Assembly (NCBI RefSeq): GCF_007997215.1
Contig: NZ_VORW01000004.1
Span: forward strand, 1-64,000
Reading direction: 5' to 3'
DNA: 64,000 bases
Origin: Algoriphagus aquimarinus
GTDB taxonomy: Bacteria; Bacteroidota; Bacteroidia; Cytophagales; Cyclobacteriaceae
Shown: positions 24,684 to 33,712 of the stretch, piece by piece
How the letters are laid out: each line of letters starts with the position of its first letter
Numbering within the stretch: position 1 is the first letter of the stretch
The notes under the pieces: generated by a model
What the model saw: the letters and a program-made list of their open reading frames with translations, nothing else
Databases searched by the model: none
What the model was told of the DNA's origin: nothing
Program-made: the position numbers and the translations under genes

Positions 24684-25870
24684 TGAAGAAACTATTTTTA
24701 CGATTGATATTTATTGGGTTAATCTTTTCATGTGACGAAAAAGGGTCTGAAGAAATTTACCAAGGGAAGTTGCAGGAGTTGATAGTGGGTGATTTCAGCC
24801 TTGAAAAAGACTCGTTGACAAAGTATATATTTAATATTCGAGTGGTAGAGGATAATTCTCAAGAATACATTTCATTCACCAAGCCAGCAAACATACGTAA
24901 GGAGTGGGTTTTTGCTCTTATTAGCACAATTTCCGGAAAAGAAGCGGGCCGAATAGAGATTCCTACCGAAGGGCCAGAGTCTATGAGAGGTGGTATCCAT
25001 GCGAATATTGTTGTCTCAGAAAATCAGGTTTTTCAAATAAATCATCTCGGGGAGATTGGTGAGTATAATGGAGAAGGAAAGAAAATAGCCCTTTACAATT
25101 TCTTTAGCGACTATAAGGCTAAGCTAAATGGCAAAGGTGGCGAGTTTCCCTTAAACTTTGAGATCACTCAATTTAATCCCTCTATTATCCAGCTGGGTAA
25201 CAATCCAAGCAAATTTTTAAACACTAAAAAACCAGTGGCTGCAGGTGAAATGATGACAGAGTTTCCACTAGATTTTAAAAATTGGATAACACATGTGGAC
25301 TTGGAAACGGGAGAAGTTGAAAACAGTGATTTTTCTATGCCTGAAGGCTATGAAGTATTTAAAAACGACAACACAGCATCAGTTCTTTTTGGTGCTTATG
25401 ATTCCAAAAGGGATTTGTATTACCTCGCATGGCCATACTCAGATGAGGTGTATGTGTTGAATGGGGTGAAAATGGAAAGTGTGGTAAAGCCATTTTCATC
25501 CGTTGAATTCAATTATTTCCCAAGTGAGCGCAAGGCTATGGATTTAAATACAGTTCTACTGCAACCGAAAAATGCATCGAAACAATTGTTTCTACTTTAT
25601 GATGAACAAAGAGATCTAATCATTCGATGTTCTAAAATAGAGGAATCAGGAGCAAGTGAATCTACATTCGAAAGAACCAAGCACTATGTTTTGAGTATTA
25701 ACTCAGGAGAGTGGGAGTCTAAAGGAGAGTACTTTTTTGACTTCGAAACAGAGATCGAAGTTGAAAACTGGTTCCTTACCTCGGAAGGACTTTTTATCAA
25801 TAAACCCGAGCAAGAATCAGAAGATGAATACGAGTTTTATAAGATTGATTTGAGTGGGTTTGAGAAATGA
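24683..25870 (+). CDS. DUF4221-type lipoprotein, second of tandem pair
   Basis: 395 residues; lipid Cys17 after MKKLFLRLIFIGLIFS. Same layout as its upstream neighbour: an N-terminal YQGKLQELIVGDFSLEKDS segment matching IQGKLVDFVSGEMSFERDA, a GRIEIPTEGPESMRGGIH segment matching GSFEIPPEGPMSLKGRVH, and the shared C-terminal tail INKPEQESEDEYEFYKIDLS. The overall divergence with an almost unchanged tail suggests an old duplication with local gene conversion or constraint. Function unknown. Confidence 0.75.
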   Translation: MKKLFLRLIFIGLIFSCDEKGSEEIYQGKLQELIVGDFSLEKDSLTKYIFNIRVVEDNSQEYISFTKPANIRKEWVFALISTISGKEAGRIEIPTEGPESMRGGIHANIVVSENQVFQINHLGEIGEYNGEGKKIALYNFFSDYKAKLNGKGGEFPLNFEITQFNPSIIQLGNNPSKFLNTKKPVAAGEMMTEFPLDFKNWITHVDLETGEVENSDFSMPEGYEVFKNDNTASVLFGAYDSKRDLYYLAWPYSDEVYVLNGVKMESVVKPFSSVEFNYFPSERKAMDLNTVLLQPKNASKQLFLLYDEQRDLIIRCSKIEESGASESTFERTKHYVLSINSGEWESKGEYFFDFETEIEVENWFLTSEGLFINKPEQESEDEYEFYKIDLSGFEK

Positions 25871-25884
25871 GGTTTTGGAAATTT

Positions 25885-27060
25885 TTATTTTTCTTGAATT
25901 TCCAATTTATATATGGTGAAGTAATCCTCCTCAATGTCAGGATCATATTTTGATCCCCATAAATAACCGTCTCTAGCCATCAGACTTGAAATATTTAAAA
26001 ATTGGGGATTAGGAAAATCGTCTAAAAACTCTAGGTCTTCATTTAATAGCAGGAATCTATTGGGGCTCTCCTTCTCAAATCTAGTGATCAATTCTCTCCT
26101 CTCTTCTGGTGTGGAGGCAGTTTCCCAAATTCTCAACTGATCATCGGTGAACCCGCGTTTATATCCAATCAAAACATATTCCCCTAATTTTTTGATGCTT
26201 TCAATTTTTCCCAAGGTTATCCTCGCTTCCATAAAATCTATTCCTTCTTCACCTTCTGTATGTCCCTCATATCCGCGGAATTCACCAAGGTTTAAATCAA
26301 TTTTTTGATGGAAAGAAAATGGTTCTTTTCCATCAAAAACGTAAAGTGCTGGTTCCCCTTCGAAAGCAACAAGCAATTGATTTTGGGAAAAAATAAAATG
26401 AGATACCCAGGAGGAATGAGGGAAGATTAAACCGTTTTGGTAGATGCTTTCTTCTGGGAAGGATAGAAAAGTTGTGGTTTCTTTCTTATCTAAATCCAAA
26501 TACCCAATCAACTTCAGATTTTTTAAGTACTCTTTTTGGTAACGGTTATAATTCCCGTCCTCCGATCGACTGTTATAGAATATTTTATTGTCTCTTACGA
26601 TTATCTCATTGGTAGGTGATGGAAAACTGGAATAGTAAGGAGGAATACCTGTCAAAATGATTTCCACTGTTTTGCCATCTAGAGACACTCTTTTAATTTG
26701 TGGTGAGCCAAAAGATAGAAATGAATTTCCATCTTCATCAAAATGTAAAGGAGCGATGCGCCTAAGCGTTCCGACAATTGTGTTGCCATTTGTTACGAAG
26801 GAATGTAGGATTTCCCCTTTGAAATTCGAGATGAATATTTCTTCATCATTTTGAACACTTTCTATAAAAAGGATTTTTTGAGTTGAAGGTGAAATGTCCT
26901 GTAAAATGGGATTGCCTAAAAAGGGTATTCGAATCGAATCAATAGGGGTGAGGTTAAAGTGATTAAGCTGAGATTCATTTTCTGATTTTTGGTCATTTCT
27001 TTGAGAACAAGCGCTCAGTATTAGTATTGAAAAAAAAACTGAACATAGAATCTGTTTCAT
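25885..27060 (-). CDS. Beta-propeller lipoprotein related to DUF4221
   Basis: 391 residues, lipid Cys18 after MKQILCSVFFSILILSA. Repeated short beta-strand segments and a C-terminal end DPDIEEDYFTIYKLEIQ that parallels the EDEYEFYKIDL ending of the two plus-strand neighbours point to the same broad propeller group. It is convergent with the tandem pair, with only 14 bases between stops, and is more diverged. Function unknown. Confidence 0.65.
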   Translation of the reverse strand: MKQILCSVFFSILILSACSQRNDQKSENESQLNHFNLTPIDSIRIPFLGNPILQDISPSTQKILFIESVQNDEEIFISNFKGEILHSFVTNGNTIVGTLRRIAPLHFDEDGNSFLSFGSPQIKRVSLDGKTVEIILTGIPPYYSSFPSPTNEIIVRDNKIFYNSRSEDGNYNRYQKEYLKNLKLIGYLDLDKKETTTFLSFPEESIYQNGLIFPHSSWVSHFIFSQNQLLVAFEGEPALYVFDGKEPFSFHQKIDLNLGEFRGYEGHTEGEEGIDFMEARITLGKIESIKKLGEYVLIGYKRGFTDDQLRIWETASTPEERRELITRFEKESPNRFLLLNEDLEFLDDFPNPQFLNISSLMARDGYLWGSKYDPDIEEDYFTIYKLEIQEK

Positions 27061-27147
27061 GGCTTTGAAAAAAAGTGTTTAATAATTTAGTTCCTTCAGT
27101 AAGGATATAAAAATTAAAGACTATGGTTTAAGGAATATTAACCATTT

Positions 27148-27177
27148 AAAAAAAAAACGGCTGAATCTCTCCAGCCG
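27148..27177 (-). terminator. Rho-independent terminator of fabG
   Basis: Read on the minus strand: stem CGGCTG / CAGCCG (27158-27163 with 27172-27177) followed by ten T (the A run at 27148-27157). Confidence 0.85.
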
Positions 27178-27214
27178 CATCAATTTCAAATCTTAAATTA
27201 TTAATCTCAAATTA

Positions 27215-27961
27215 TCAGGTATACATCGCACCATTCACATGAAGCACCTGGCCTGAAATATAAGTGCTCATCTCAGATCCTAGGAACACACATGCGTCAG
27301 CCACTTCTTCTGGTCGGCCACCACGCTTCATAGGAATTCCGTCTCTCCAGCTTTGTACAGTTTTTTCGTCCAGCACTGCAGTCATCTCAGTTTCGATGAA
27401 TCCCGGAGCTACAGCATTACATCTGATGTTTCTAGAGCCTAGCTCCAGTGCGATAGATTTAGTAAATCCGATGATACCAGCTTTGGAAGCCGCGTAGTTT
27501 GCTTGGCCGGCATTTCCTTTCACCCCAACTACAGAGGTGATATTGATGATAGAGCCTGACTTAGCTTTCATCATAGTTCTGTTCACTGCTTTTACGGTAT
27601 TGAAGCAGGATTTCAAGTTGATTCCGATCACTTCGTCCCAAGCTTCCTCGGTCATTCTCATCAATAGGTTGTCGCGGGTGATGCCGGCATTATTGATCAG
27701 AACATCCAATCCGCCAAATTCCGCTACGACGGCAGCGATTAATTCTTCGGCAGCTTTGAAATCCGAAGCGTCAGATCTATAGCCCTTTGCTTTGATGCCA
27801 AATTCTGCCAATTCAGCCTCTAGCGCTTGGCCTTTTTCCACACTTGACAAAAAAGTAAAAGCGACATTTGCGCCTTCTTGTGCATATCTGATAGCAATTG
27901 CTCTTCCGATGCCTTTAGATGCGCCGGTGATCAATGCCGTTTTTCCTGAAAGTAATCCCAT
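27215..27961 (-). CDS. fabG: 3-oxoacyl-ACP reductase
   Basis: NADPH-dependent reductase of fatty-acid elongation, 248 residues, cytosolic. Short-chain dehydrogenase motifs: TGASKGIGRA (nucleotide loop), NNAGITRDNLLMRM, Ser in NITSVVG and YAASKAG (catalytic Tyr and Lys). The NNAGITRDNLLMRM segment and the ending SGQVLHVNGAMYT are those of true FabG rather than a general sugar SDR. It is monocistronic, with a candidate promoter at 27984-27991. Confidence 0.92.
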   Translation of the reverse strand: MGLLSGKTALITGASKGIGRAIAIRYAQEGANVAFTFLSSVEKGQALEAELAEFGIKAKGYRSDASDFKAAEELIAAVVAEFGGLDVLINNAGITRDNLLMRMTEEAWDEVIGINLKSCFNTVKAVNRTMMKAKSGSIINITSVVGVKGNAGQANYAASKAGIIGFTKSIALELGSRNIRCNAVAPGFIETEMTAVLDEKTVQSWRDGIPMKRGGRPEEVADACVFLGSEMSTYISGQVLHVNGAMYT

Positions 27962-27983
27962 GGAGTTTAAAATTTTGTTTGGC

Positions 27984-27991
27984 CAAAATTA
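27984..27991 (-). promoter_or_regulatory. Candidate -7 promoter element of fabG
   Basis: On the minus strand this reads TAATTTTG, an exact match to TAnnTTTG, 23 bases before the start codon. Confidence 0.45.
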
Positions 27992-28150
27992 GAAAAAAAC
28001 CTAAAACTTTTGATTCTAAAATTGATTTCACTTGTCTTTAGATTCTGTACTTATTTAATCATTGGTTAAATATCGTTTATCTAAAATATAATTTGATTTT
28101 TCTGTAAACTGGTAAAATATTGATTGGAAATCATCTGCTCTGATCGCCGA

Positions 28151-28171
28151 AATCAGGTTTTTAACCTGAAA
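28151..28171. repeat. Short inverted repeat between fabG and lpdA
   Basis: AATCAGGTT, TTT, AACCTGAAA: a 7- to 8-bp palindromic stem with a 3-base centre in the divergent control region. It may be an operator or a small hairpin; no regulator can be named. Confidence 0.4.
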
Positions 28172-28211
28172 TAGTGATTGAAACCAAATTTTTTTCTGAA
28201 GTCAAAAGGCC

Positions 28212-28219
28212 TATTTTTG
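28212..28219 (+). promoter_or_regulatory. Candidate -7 promoter element of lpdA
   Basis: TATTTTTG matches TAnnTTTG, 36 bases before the lpdA ATG. Confidence 0.5.
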
Positions 28220-28255
28220 CGTTAATCAATTCGTTCTAAAAAACAAGTAATAGAT

Positions 28256-29653
28256 ATGTCTTCGACCAAATTTGACGTGATCGTGGTGGGCAGTGGACCA
28301 GGTGGCTATGTAGCTGCTATTCGCGCTTCCCAACTCGGCCTAAAGACTGCCGTAGTAGAAGCTGCGGAATTGGGTGGTATTTGTCTTAACTGGGGTTGTA
28401 TTCCCACCAAAGCTTTATTGAAAAGTGCACAAGTTTTTGAGTACATCAATCATGCTGCGGACTACGGCATTACCGTAAAGGATGCAAGCGCTGATTTCAC
28501 AGGCATTGTCAAAAGAAGCCGTGGGGTAGCTGACGGAATGAGCAAGGGAGTGACCTTCCTGATGAAGAAAAATAAGATCGAAGTAATCAAAGGTTGGGGT
28601 AAAATCCAGCCAGGTAAAAAAGTAGAAGTTGAAGATGCTGACGGAAAGAAGACCGTTTATGCTGCTGACAACATAATCATCGCGACTGGTGCTAGATCTC
28701 GTGAGCTTCCTTCTATGAAGATCGATAAGAAGAAAATCATCGGTTACCGTGATGCGATGACTTTGGATAAGATGCCTAAGAAAATGGTGGTTGTAGGTTC
28801 TGGAGCAATCGGAATCGAGTTCGCCTATTTCTATGCTACCATGGGTACAGAAATAACTATCGTAGAATATTTGGATAGAATCGTACCAGTGGAAGACGTG
28901 GAAGTTTCCAAGACTTTGGAGAAACTCTACAAAAAAGCAGGTATGACCATCATGACTTCTTCGGAAGTGACTGCGGTAGATACCAAAGGAGCAGGTTGCA
29001 AAGTCACCGTGAAAACTGCCAAAGGCGAAGAGACTTTAACATGTGATATCGTGCTTTCTGCTGCCGGTGTTGTTTCGAACCTAGAGAATTGTGGTTTGGA
29101 AGATGTTGGAATCTTAGTAGATAAAGGCAAAATCAAAGTTGACGAGTTTTATAAAACAAACATGCCAGGCTATTATGCTATTGGTGATGTAATTCCTGGT
29201 CCAGCTTTGGCTCACGTAGCTTCTGCTGAAGGAATTATCTGTGTAGAGAAAATCGCTGGTAAGAATCCAGATCCTTTGGATTACGGGAATATCCCAGGCT
29301 GTACCTATTGCTCTCCTGAAATTGCCTCTGTAGGTATGACGGAAGCAAAAGCTAAGGAAGCAGGCTATGAGTTGAGAATCGGTAAGTTTCCATTCTCAGC
29401 ATCAGGAAAAGCATCTGCTGCTGGCGCAAAAGACGGTTTTGTGAAGCTGGTATTTGACAAGAAATACGGGGAATTGCTAGGTGCGCACATGATAGGAGCC
29501 AATGTGACGGAGATGATCGCTGAGATAGTGGCGATCCGCAAACTTGAAACTACTGGTCACGAAATAATCAAAACCGTGCATCCTCACCCAACTATGTCAG
29601 AAGCAATTATGGAGGCTGCGGCAGCAGCTTATGACGAGGTAATTCACCTTTGA
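28256..29653 (+). CDS. lpdA: Dihydrolipoyl dehydrogenase (E3)
   Basis: FAD enzyme that reoxidises the lipoyl groups of pyruvate and 2-oxoacid dehydrogenase complexes and the glycine cleavage system. 465 residues. FAD motif VVGSGPGGYVAAI, redox-active disulfide Cys43/Cys48 in GGICLNWGCIPTKAL, NAD motif VVGSGAIGIEFAYF, and C-terminal HPHPTMSEAI with the catalytic His. It is monocistronic; no E1 or E2 genes are nearby. Confidence 0.94.
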   Translation: MSSTKFDVIVVGSGPGGYVAAIRASQLGLKTAVVEAAELGGICLNWGCIPTKALLKSAQVFEYINHAADYGITVKDASADFTGIVKRSRGVADGMSKGVTFLMKKNKIEVIKGWGKIQPGKKVEVEDADGKKTVYAADNIIIATGARSRELPSMKIDKKKIIGYRDAMTLDKMPKKMVVVGSGAIGIEFAYFYATMGTEITIVEYLDRIVPVEDVEVSKTLEKLYKKAGMTIMTSSEVTAVDTKGAGCKVTVKTAKGEETLTCDIVLSAAGVVSNLENCGLEDVGILVDKGKIKVDEFYKTNMPGYYAIGDVIPGPALAHVASAEGIICVEKIAGKNPDPLDYGNIPGCTYCSPEIASVGMTEAKAKEAGYELRIGKFPFSASGKASAAGAKDGFVKLVFDKKYGELLGAHMIGANVTEMIAEIVAIRKLETTGHEIIKTVHPHPTMSEAIMEAAAAAYDEVIHL

Positions 29654-29743
29654 TATAAATATTTTGAAAATAAAAGATACAAGACCTAAAACAATTGGTC
29701 TTGTGTTTTACTTTTAAGGAAGAATTTTTCAAACCACCGATTT

Positions 29744-30277
29744 TTGGAAGAAGTACAACTCATCGCCGGACTAAGGGCAAAAGACAGAAAGACCACAGAG
29801 TATTTGTATGACAAATACTCAAGAGCTCTCTTTGCGGTGATCTCCAGAATAGTCTTTGACAAGGACATCGCAGAGGAAGTTTTTCATGACGCATTTGTCA
29901 AAATCACTAAAAAAATAGATCATTACGAGGAATCCAAAGGCCGTTTATATACATGGATGGCCAATATTTGTCGTAATTCAGCCATTGATAAACTTCGCTC
30001 CAAAGAAATTTCACAATCCGGTAAGACCAACACAATAGATGACTTCGTATATGGAATGGAGAGCCAATCAGGCACCCAAGAACATATAGACGGTATCGGA
30101 GTGAAGGAACTGCTGATCGAACTTAACGAAGATCAAAAGTTCATTGTAGAGTATATCTATTTCAAAGGATATACGCATTCTGAGGTATCGGAGGAATTCG
30201 ATATTCCTCTTGGTACCGTCAAGTCTAGGGTGAGAGCGGCCATACAAGTGTTGAAAAAAAATGTAGCAAGAATCTAG
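29744..30277 (+). CDS. ECF-type RNA polymerase sigma factor
   Basis: 177 residues. Sigma region 2 (YLYDKYSRALFAVISRIVFD, then AEEVFHDAFVKI and GRLYTWMANICRNSAIDKLR) and sigma region 4 (YIYFKGYTHSEVSEEFDIPLGTVKSRVR shown in part: TLGTVKSRV-type helix GTVKSRVRAAIQ). The start is a TTG at 29744; a later start would remove part of region 2. Its stop codon TAG shares its last G with the GTG start of the anti-sigma gene, so expression is coupled. It probably controls an envelope-related response. Confidence 0.88.
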   Translation: MEEVQLIAGLRAKDRKTTEYLYDKYSRALFAVISRIVFDKDIAEEVFHDAFVKITKKIDHYEESKGRLYTWMANICRNSAIDKLRSKEISQSGKTNTIDDFVYGMESQSGTQEHIDGIGVKELLIELNEDQKFIVEYIYFKGYTHSEVSEEFDIPLGTVKSRVRAAIQVLKKNVARI

Positions 30278-31101
30278 TGGATATTCAATCATACATATCG
30301 TCAGGTAAACTGGAGCTTTTCCTTCTCGGAGAGCTGACAGAGAGGGAGCGAGAGGAAGTCATAGACTTTGCGAAGCGTTATCCTGAAATCCAACAGGAGT
30401 TGGATGATCTGCAGGAGACTATGTTCGCCTTTGATAATATGACTGGTGTAGCGCCATCTCAGGAAGTGAAGGAGAAGATTTTCTCTACCTTAGAAAGTGA
30501 CTTCATTCTAAAAGAGGTTCCTAAACCAACAGCTGTTCCGGCTGATGCTAAGGTGGTGCCTATCGGCAGCCCTTGGAAACCTTTTGCAATCGCAGCGTCT
30601 ATCGCTGCAATAGTTGCCTCTGGAGCAGCATTTTATTATGCTGGGAAGTATGAGGAAAGAAATGATCAGTTTACGGCCTTACTTCAGGATCAATCTGTAA
30701 TGGCCGATAACCTAAATCAGGTGAAGCAGGAATATGATCAAAAGGACTCGCAGCTTGACAAGATGATAGCTGGGGATTTCAAGCGAGTGGTGATGAAGGG
30801 TGAAGGTTTTGATATGCAAAAGGACGCGAGAGTCGATGTGCTTTGGGATCAAAATGCACAGGAAGTCTTTATCGCTGTGAATAACCTGAATGATCTAAGT
30901 GATGAGTTTGACTACCAACTATGGGCTATCGGAGACGATGGGCCAGTGGGAATAGGATTGGTGAATTCAGGTGAAAAGTTGACTTTACAGCAAATGGAAG
31001 CTGTAGCGCAAGCTGGCGCATTTGCCATCACTATAGAGCCTAAAGGTGGTTCCAAAGCACCCACACTGGAGAAGTTGGTTGTGCTGGGAGAAGTGGCGTA
31101 G
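30277..31101 (+). CDS. Membrane-bound anti-sigma factor, RskA-like
   Basis: 274 residues starting at GTG 30277, overlapping the sigma stop by one base. Residues 1-50 (YISSGKLELFLLGELTERER) form the cytosolic sigma-binding segment; there is no zinc HxxxCxxC motif. TM segment at about 105-125 (FAIAASIAAIVASGAAFYYA). The periplasmic part ends in an RskA C-terminal domain (YQLWAIGDDGPVGIGLV, then AFAITIEPKGGSKAPTLEKL). It holds the partner sigma factor at the membrane until a signal triggers its release. Confidence 0.87.
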   Translation: MDIQSYISSGKLELFLLGELTEREREEVIDFAKRYPEIQQELDDLQETMFAFDNMTGVAPSQEVKEKIFSTLESDFILKEVPKPTAVPADAKVVPIGSPWKPFAIAASIAAIVASGAAFYYAGKYEERNDQFTALLQDQSVMADNLNQVKQEYDQKDSQLDKMIAGDFKRVVMKGEGFDMQKDARVDVLWDQNAQEVFIAVNNLNDLSDEFDYQLWAIGDDGPVGIGLVNSGEKLTLQQMEAVAQAGAFAITIEPKGGSKAPTLEKLVVLGEVA

Positions 31102-31135
31102 AAATTTAAAATTAAAAATGATATAATTTAAAATT

Positions 31136-31163
31136 GCCTGTTCTGAAAAGAGCAGGCTTTTTT
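31136..31163 (+). terminator. Rho-independent terminator of sigma/anti-sigma operon
   Basis: 9-bp stem (31136-31144 with 31149-31157) closed by a GAAA tetraloop and followed by TTTTTT. It lies 34 bases after the anti-sigma stop. Confidence 0.9.
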
Positions 31164-31194
31164 CATTTTCAGGAATTAGAAGCATCTTTAGCTC

Positions 31195-31653
31195 ATGGAA
31201 CTTGAACTCTCAACGCCAGCCTTACTTTTTTCGGCAATTACCCTTTTGATGCTTGCTTTTACCAATCGCTTTCTGGCGATTGCGAGCTTAATTCGAGGGT
31301 TGCATAAGAACTATATGGAGGCTTCTAATCAGGAAATTATAGTAGAGCAGATCCATAATTTGCGCCGCCGACTTACACTCATCAAAAACATGCAACTCTT
31401 CGGAGTTTTCAGCTTTTTATTATGCATCATTTGTATGTATTTGCTTTTCCGAGGCTATACCATAGTAGCGAATTGGATTTTTGTTGGAAGCATGGCTTCT
31501 CTCTTGATTTCCTTAGGAATATCACTAATCGAGATTCAGATTTCTACGAAAGCTTTGAATCTAGAGCTTAAGGATATGGAGGATATTTTCGAAAAACATA
31601 GTAGCGGACTCGATTTTATATTCAAAAAAGATTCAAAGAAAGATGAAGAATAA
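31195..31653 (+). CDS. DUF2721 membrane protein
   Basis: 152 residues. Three hydrophobic segments (about 8-30, 65-85, 90-112), with the DUF2721 opening TPALLFSAITLLMLAFTNRF and the basic stretch HNLRRRLTLIKNMQLFGVF before TM2. The function of the family is unknown. Its 3' end overlaps the next gene by 11 bases, so it is in an operon with the phosphodiesterase and threonine aldolase genes. Confidence 0.82.
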   Translation: MELELSTPALLFSAITLLMLAFTNRFLAIASLIRGLHKNYMEASNQEIIVEQIHNLRRRLTLIKNMQLFGVFSFLLCIICMYLLFRGYTIVANWIFVGSMASLLISLGISLIEIQISTKALNLELKDMEDIFEKHSSGLDFIFKKDSKKDEE

Positions 31654-32602
31654 GTTTTTATGGATTCCGTTTCTACTCTTATTTTTTGGTTCCTGTAGCC
31701 AAAAGCCAGCAGAGCAGCAGGAATTAATAGCGGTTGAATCAGGAGTTGAAACGACTGGAAATTACATTCAGTTAAGCAATGTAGAAGAGGCTCGGGATTT
31801 TTATACCTGGACTTCGGATCGCATTCCGTTGGTTTCTGCTCATCGGGGCGGGCCATATCCAGGATTTCCCGAAAATGCTATCGAGACTTTTGCGAACGTG
31901 TCGAAATACACTCCGACGATAATTGAGTTGGACGTGGCTATGACCAAAGATGGAGTATTGGTGCTGATGCACGATGATAAATTGGATCGTACGACGACCG
32001 GCAGAGGGCTAGTAAGCAATGCGACTTACGCTGAGATTCAGGCCCTTTTTCTGAAAGATGAAGACGGAAATGTTACCGATTTCAGAGTTCCAACCTTGGA
32101 AGAAGCTTTGATTTGGTCAAAGGGAAAAGCGCTTTTGACAGTTGATATCAAGCAGTCGGTACCTTATGAAAAAATCATAGACGTGGTACGGGAAACGGAA
32201 TCAGAAGCTCATGCAGCTTTGATCACCTATTCTTTTGCCGCAGCAAAAAAATTGCATTACATGGCTCCTGAGCTGATGCTTTCAGTTACTATCCGGAATA
32301 TGGAAGAAATCCAGAGAATGGAAGAATCTGGCATTCCCTGGACTCGGGTGATTGCATTTACGGGAGTAGCGGAGCGCCCGCAAGAATTTAATAAAGCTTT
32401 ACACGAAAAAGGAGTGTTTACTATCCTAGGAGTTTTGGGTAACCTAGATGGAAGAGCCGTTGCCCGTGGAGATCAGTTGTATGCGAGTTTTGTACAGAAA
32501 GGTGCAGATATTCTAGCGACAGATAGACCCATCGAAGCAGCCGCAGCCATCAAAACTTTGGCCCCATCAAAAAGTTCTAAATCTAAGTATTTCAAGAAAT
32601 GA
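31643..32602 (+). CDS. Glycerophosphodiester phosphodiesterase lipoprotein
   Basis: 319 residues; lipid Cys18 after [20 protein letters not shown]-barrel GDPD domain from about 60 to 310 with catalytic [17 protein letters not shown] (His, Arg, Glu), metal-site [18 protein letters not shown] (second His) and late ATDRP. It releases glycerol-3-phosphate from lipid headgroups or phosphodiesters in the periplasm. It overlaps the upstream DUF2721 gene, and its TGA is overlapped by the ATG of the threonine aldolase gene (ATGA). Confidence 0.9.
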   Translation: MKNKFLWIPFLLLFFGSCSQKPAEQQELIAVESGVETTGNYIQLSNVEEARDFYTWTSDRIPLVSAHRGGPYPGFPENAIETFANVSKYTPTIIELDVAMTKDGVLVLMHDDKLDRTTTGRGLVSNATYAEIQALFLKDEDGNVTDFRVPTLEEALIWSKGKALLTVDIKQSVPYEKIIDVVRETESEAHAALITYSFAAAKKLHYMAPELMLSVTIRNMEEIQRMEESGIPWTRVIAFTGVAERPQEFNKALHEKGVFTILGVLGNLDGRAVARGDQLYASFVQKGADILATDRPIEAAAAIKTLAPSKSSKSKYFKK

Positions 32603-33612
32603 TAATTGACTTAAGAAGTGATACAGTTACTCGCCCAACGGCGGGAATGAAGGAAGCGATGTTTTCTGCGCCTGTAGGTGATGATGTTTTTGGCGAAGAC
32701 CCAACGGTGAATGCGCTGGAAGAGAAAGTTGCTAAACTTTTTGGGATGGAAGCAGCTATGTTTTGTCCTTCTGGAACAATGACCAATCAGATAGCAATCC
32801 GACTTCATACAAGAATTCAGACAGAAGTTATCTGTCATAAATATTCCCATATCTACCTCTACGAGGGCGGCGGGATCATGTCAAATTCTTTGGCATCGGT
32901 GAAGTTACTTGAGGGAGATTTGGGGAAAATCACTGCGGATCAGGTCAAAGCAGCAATCAATCCAGACGATGTGCATGCGCCTGAGACTACCTTGGTTTCT
33001 TTGGAAAACACGATGAACAAGGGTGGAGGAAGTATTTATACACTAGATGAGATCATCCCAATTCGTAAGATTTGTGATGAAAATGGCTTGAAGTTGCACT
33101 TAGATGGTGCAAGGCTTTTCAATGCCTTGGCAGAATCTGGCGAAAGTCCAGCCGCTTGGGGCGCTCAGTTTGATACAATTTCCATTTGCCTAAGCAAAGG
33201 ACTGGGTTGTCCAGTCGGATCCTTACTTCTGGGTTCAAAAGCTGATATTAAACGAGCTAGAAAAGTTAGAAAATCCTGGGGTGGCGGAATGAGACAAGCT
33301 GGTTTCCTAGCTGCAGCAGGGATTTATGCATTGGACAATCATGTGCTGCGATTGACTGAAGATCATGCACGGGCTAGAGCTTTAGGAGAGATGTTGTTGA
33401 AGTTGTCTTTCGTTTCTGAGGTTTTTCCAGTAGCTACGAATATTGTGATCGCCAGATTAGAAGGGATTTCTCCGGAAGAGTTCTTAAAGATTCTTGCGGA
33501 AAAGGAGATAAAAGCCGTCAAATTTGGTCCAGACTTGGTGAGGTTTGTTACTCATTTAGATTTTGGGGATGGGGAATTGGAAGAGTTTGGGAAGAGGGTT
33601 GGAAAAATTTAG
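32599..33612 (+). CDS. ltaE: Low-specificity L-threonine aldolase
   Basis: PLP enzyme that splits threonine and allo-threonine into glycine and acetaldehyde; 337 residues. Family marks: [12 protein letters not shown] at the start, [37 protein letters not shown] and the PLP-lysine region [17 protein letters not shown]. It overlaps the upstream phosphodiesterase gene by 4 bases, so it belongs to the same operon, although the functional link is unclear. Confidence 0.92.
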   Translation: MIIDLRSDTVTRPTAGMKEAMFSAPVGDDVFGEDPTVNALEEKVAKLFGMEAAMFCPSGTMTNQIAIRLHTRIQTEVICHKYSHIYLYEGGGIMSNSLASVKLLEGDLGKITADQVKAAINPDDVHAPETTLVSLENTMNKGGGSIYTLDEIIPIRKICDENGLKLHLDGARLFNALAESGESPAAWGAQFDTISICLSKGLGCPVGSLLLGSKADIKRARKVRKSWGGGMRQAGFLAAAGIYALDNHVLRLTEDHARARALGEMLLKLSFVSEVFPVATNIVIARLEGISPEEFLKILAEKEIKAVKFGPDLVRFVTHLDFGDGELEEFGKRVGKI

Positions 33613-33712
33613 ACAAAAGATTCAAGCCACTAGATGTTAGATTTGTCTCAGCACATTGATTTTCAATTCTCTTGTCTTGAGTCTTGTGTCTAATATCTTG
33701 ATACTAAAGAAA

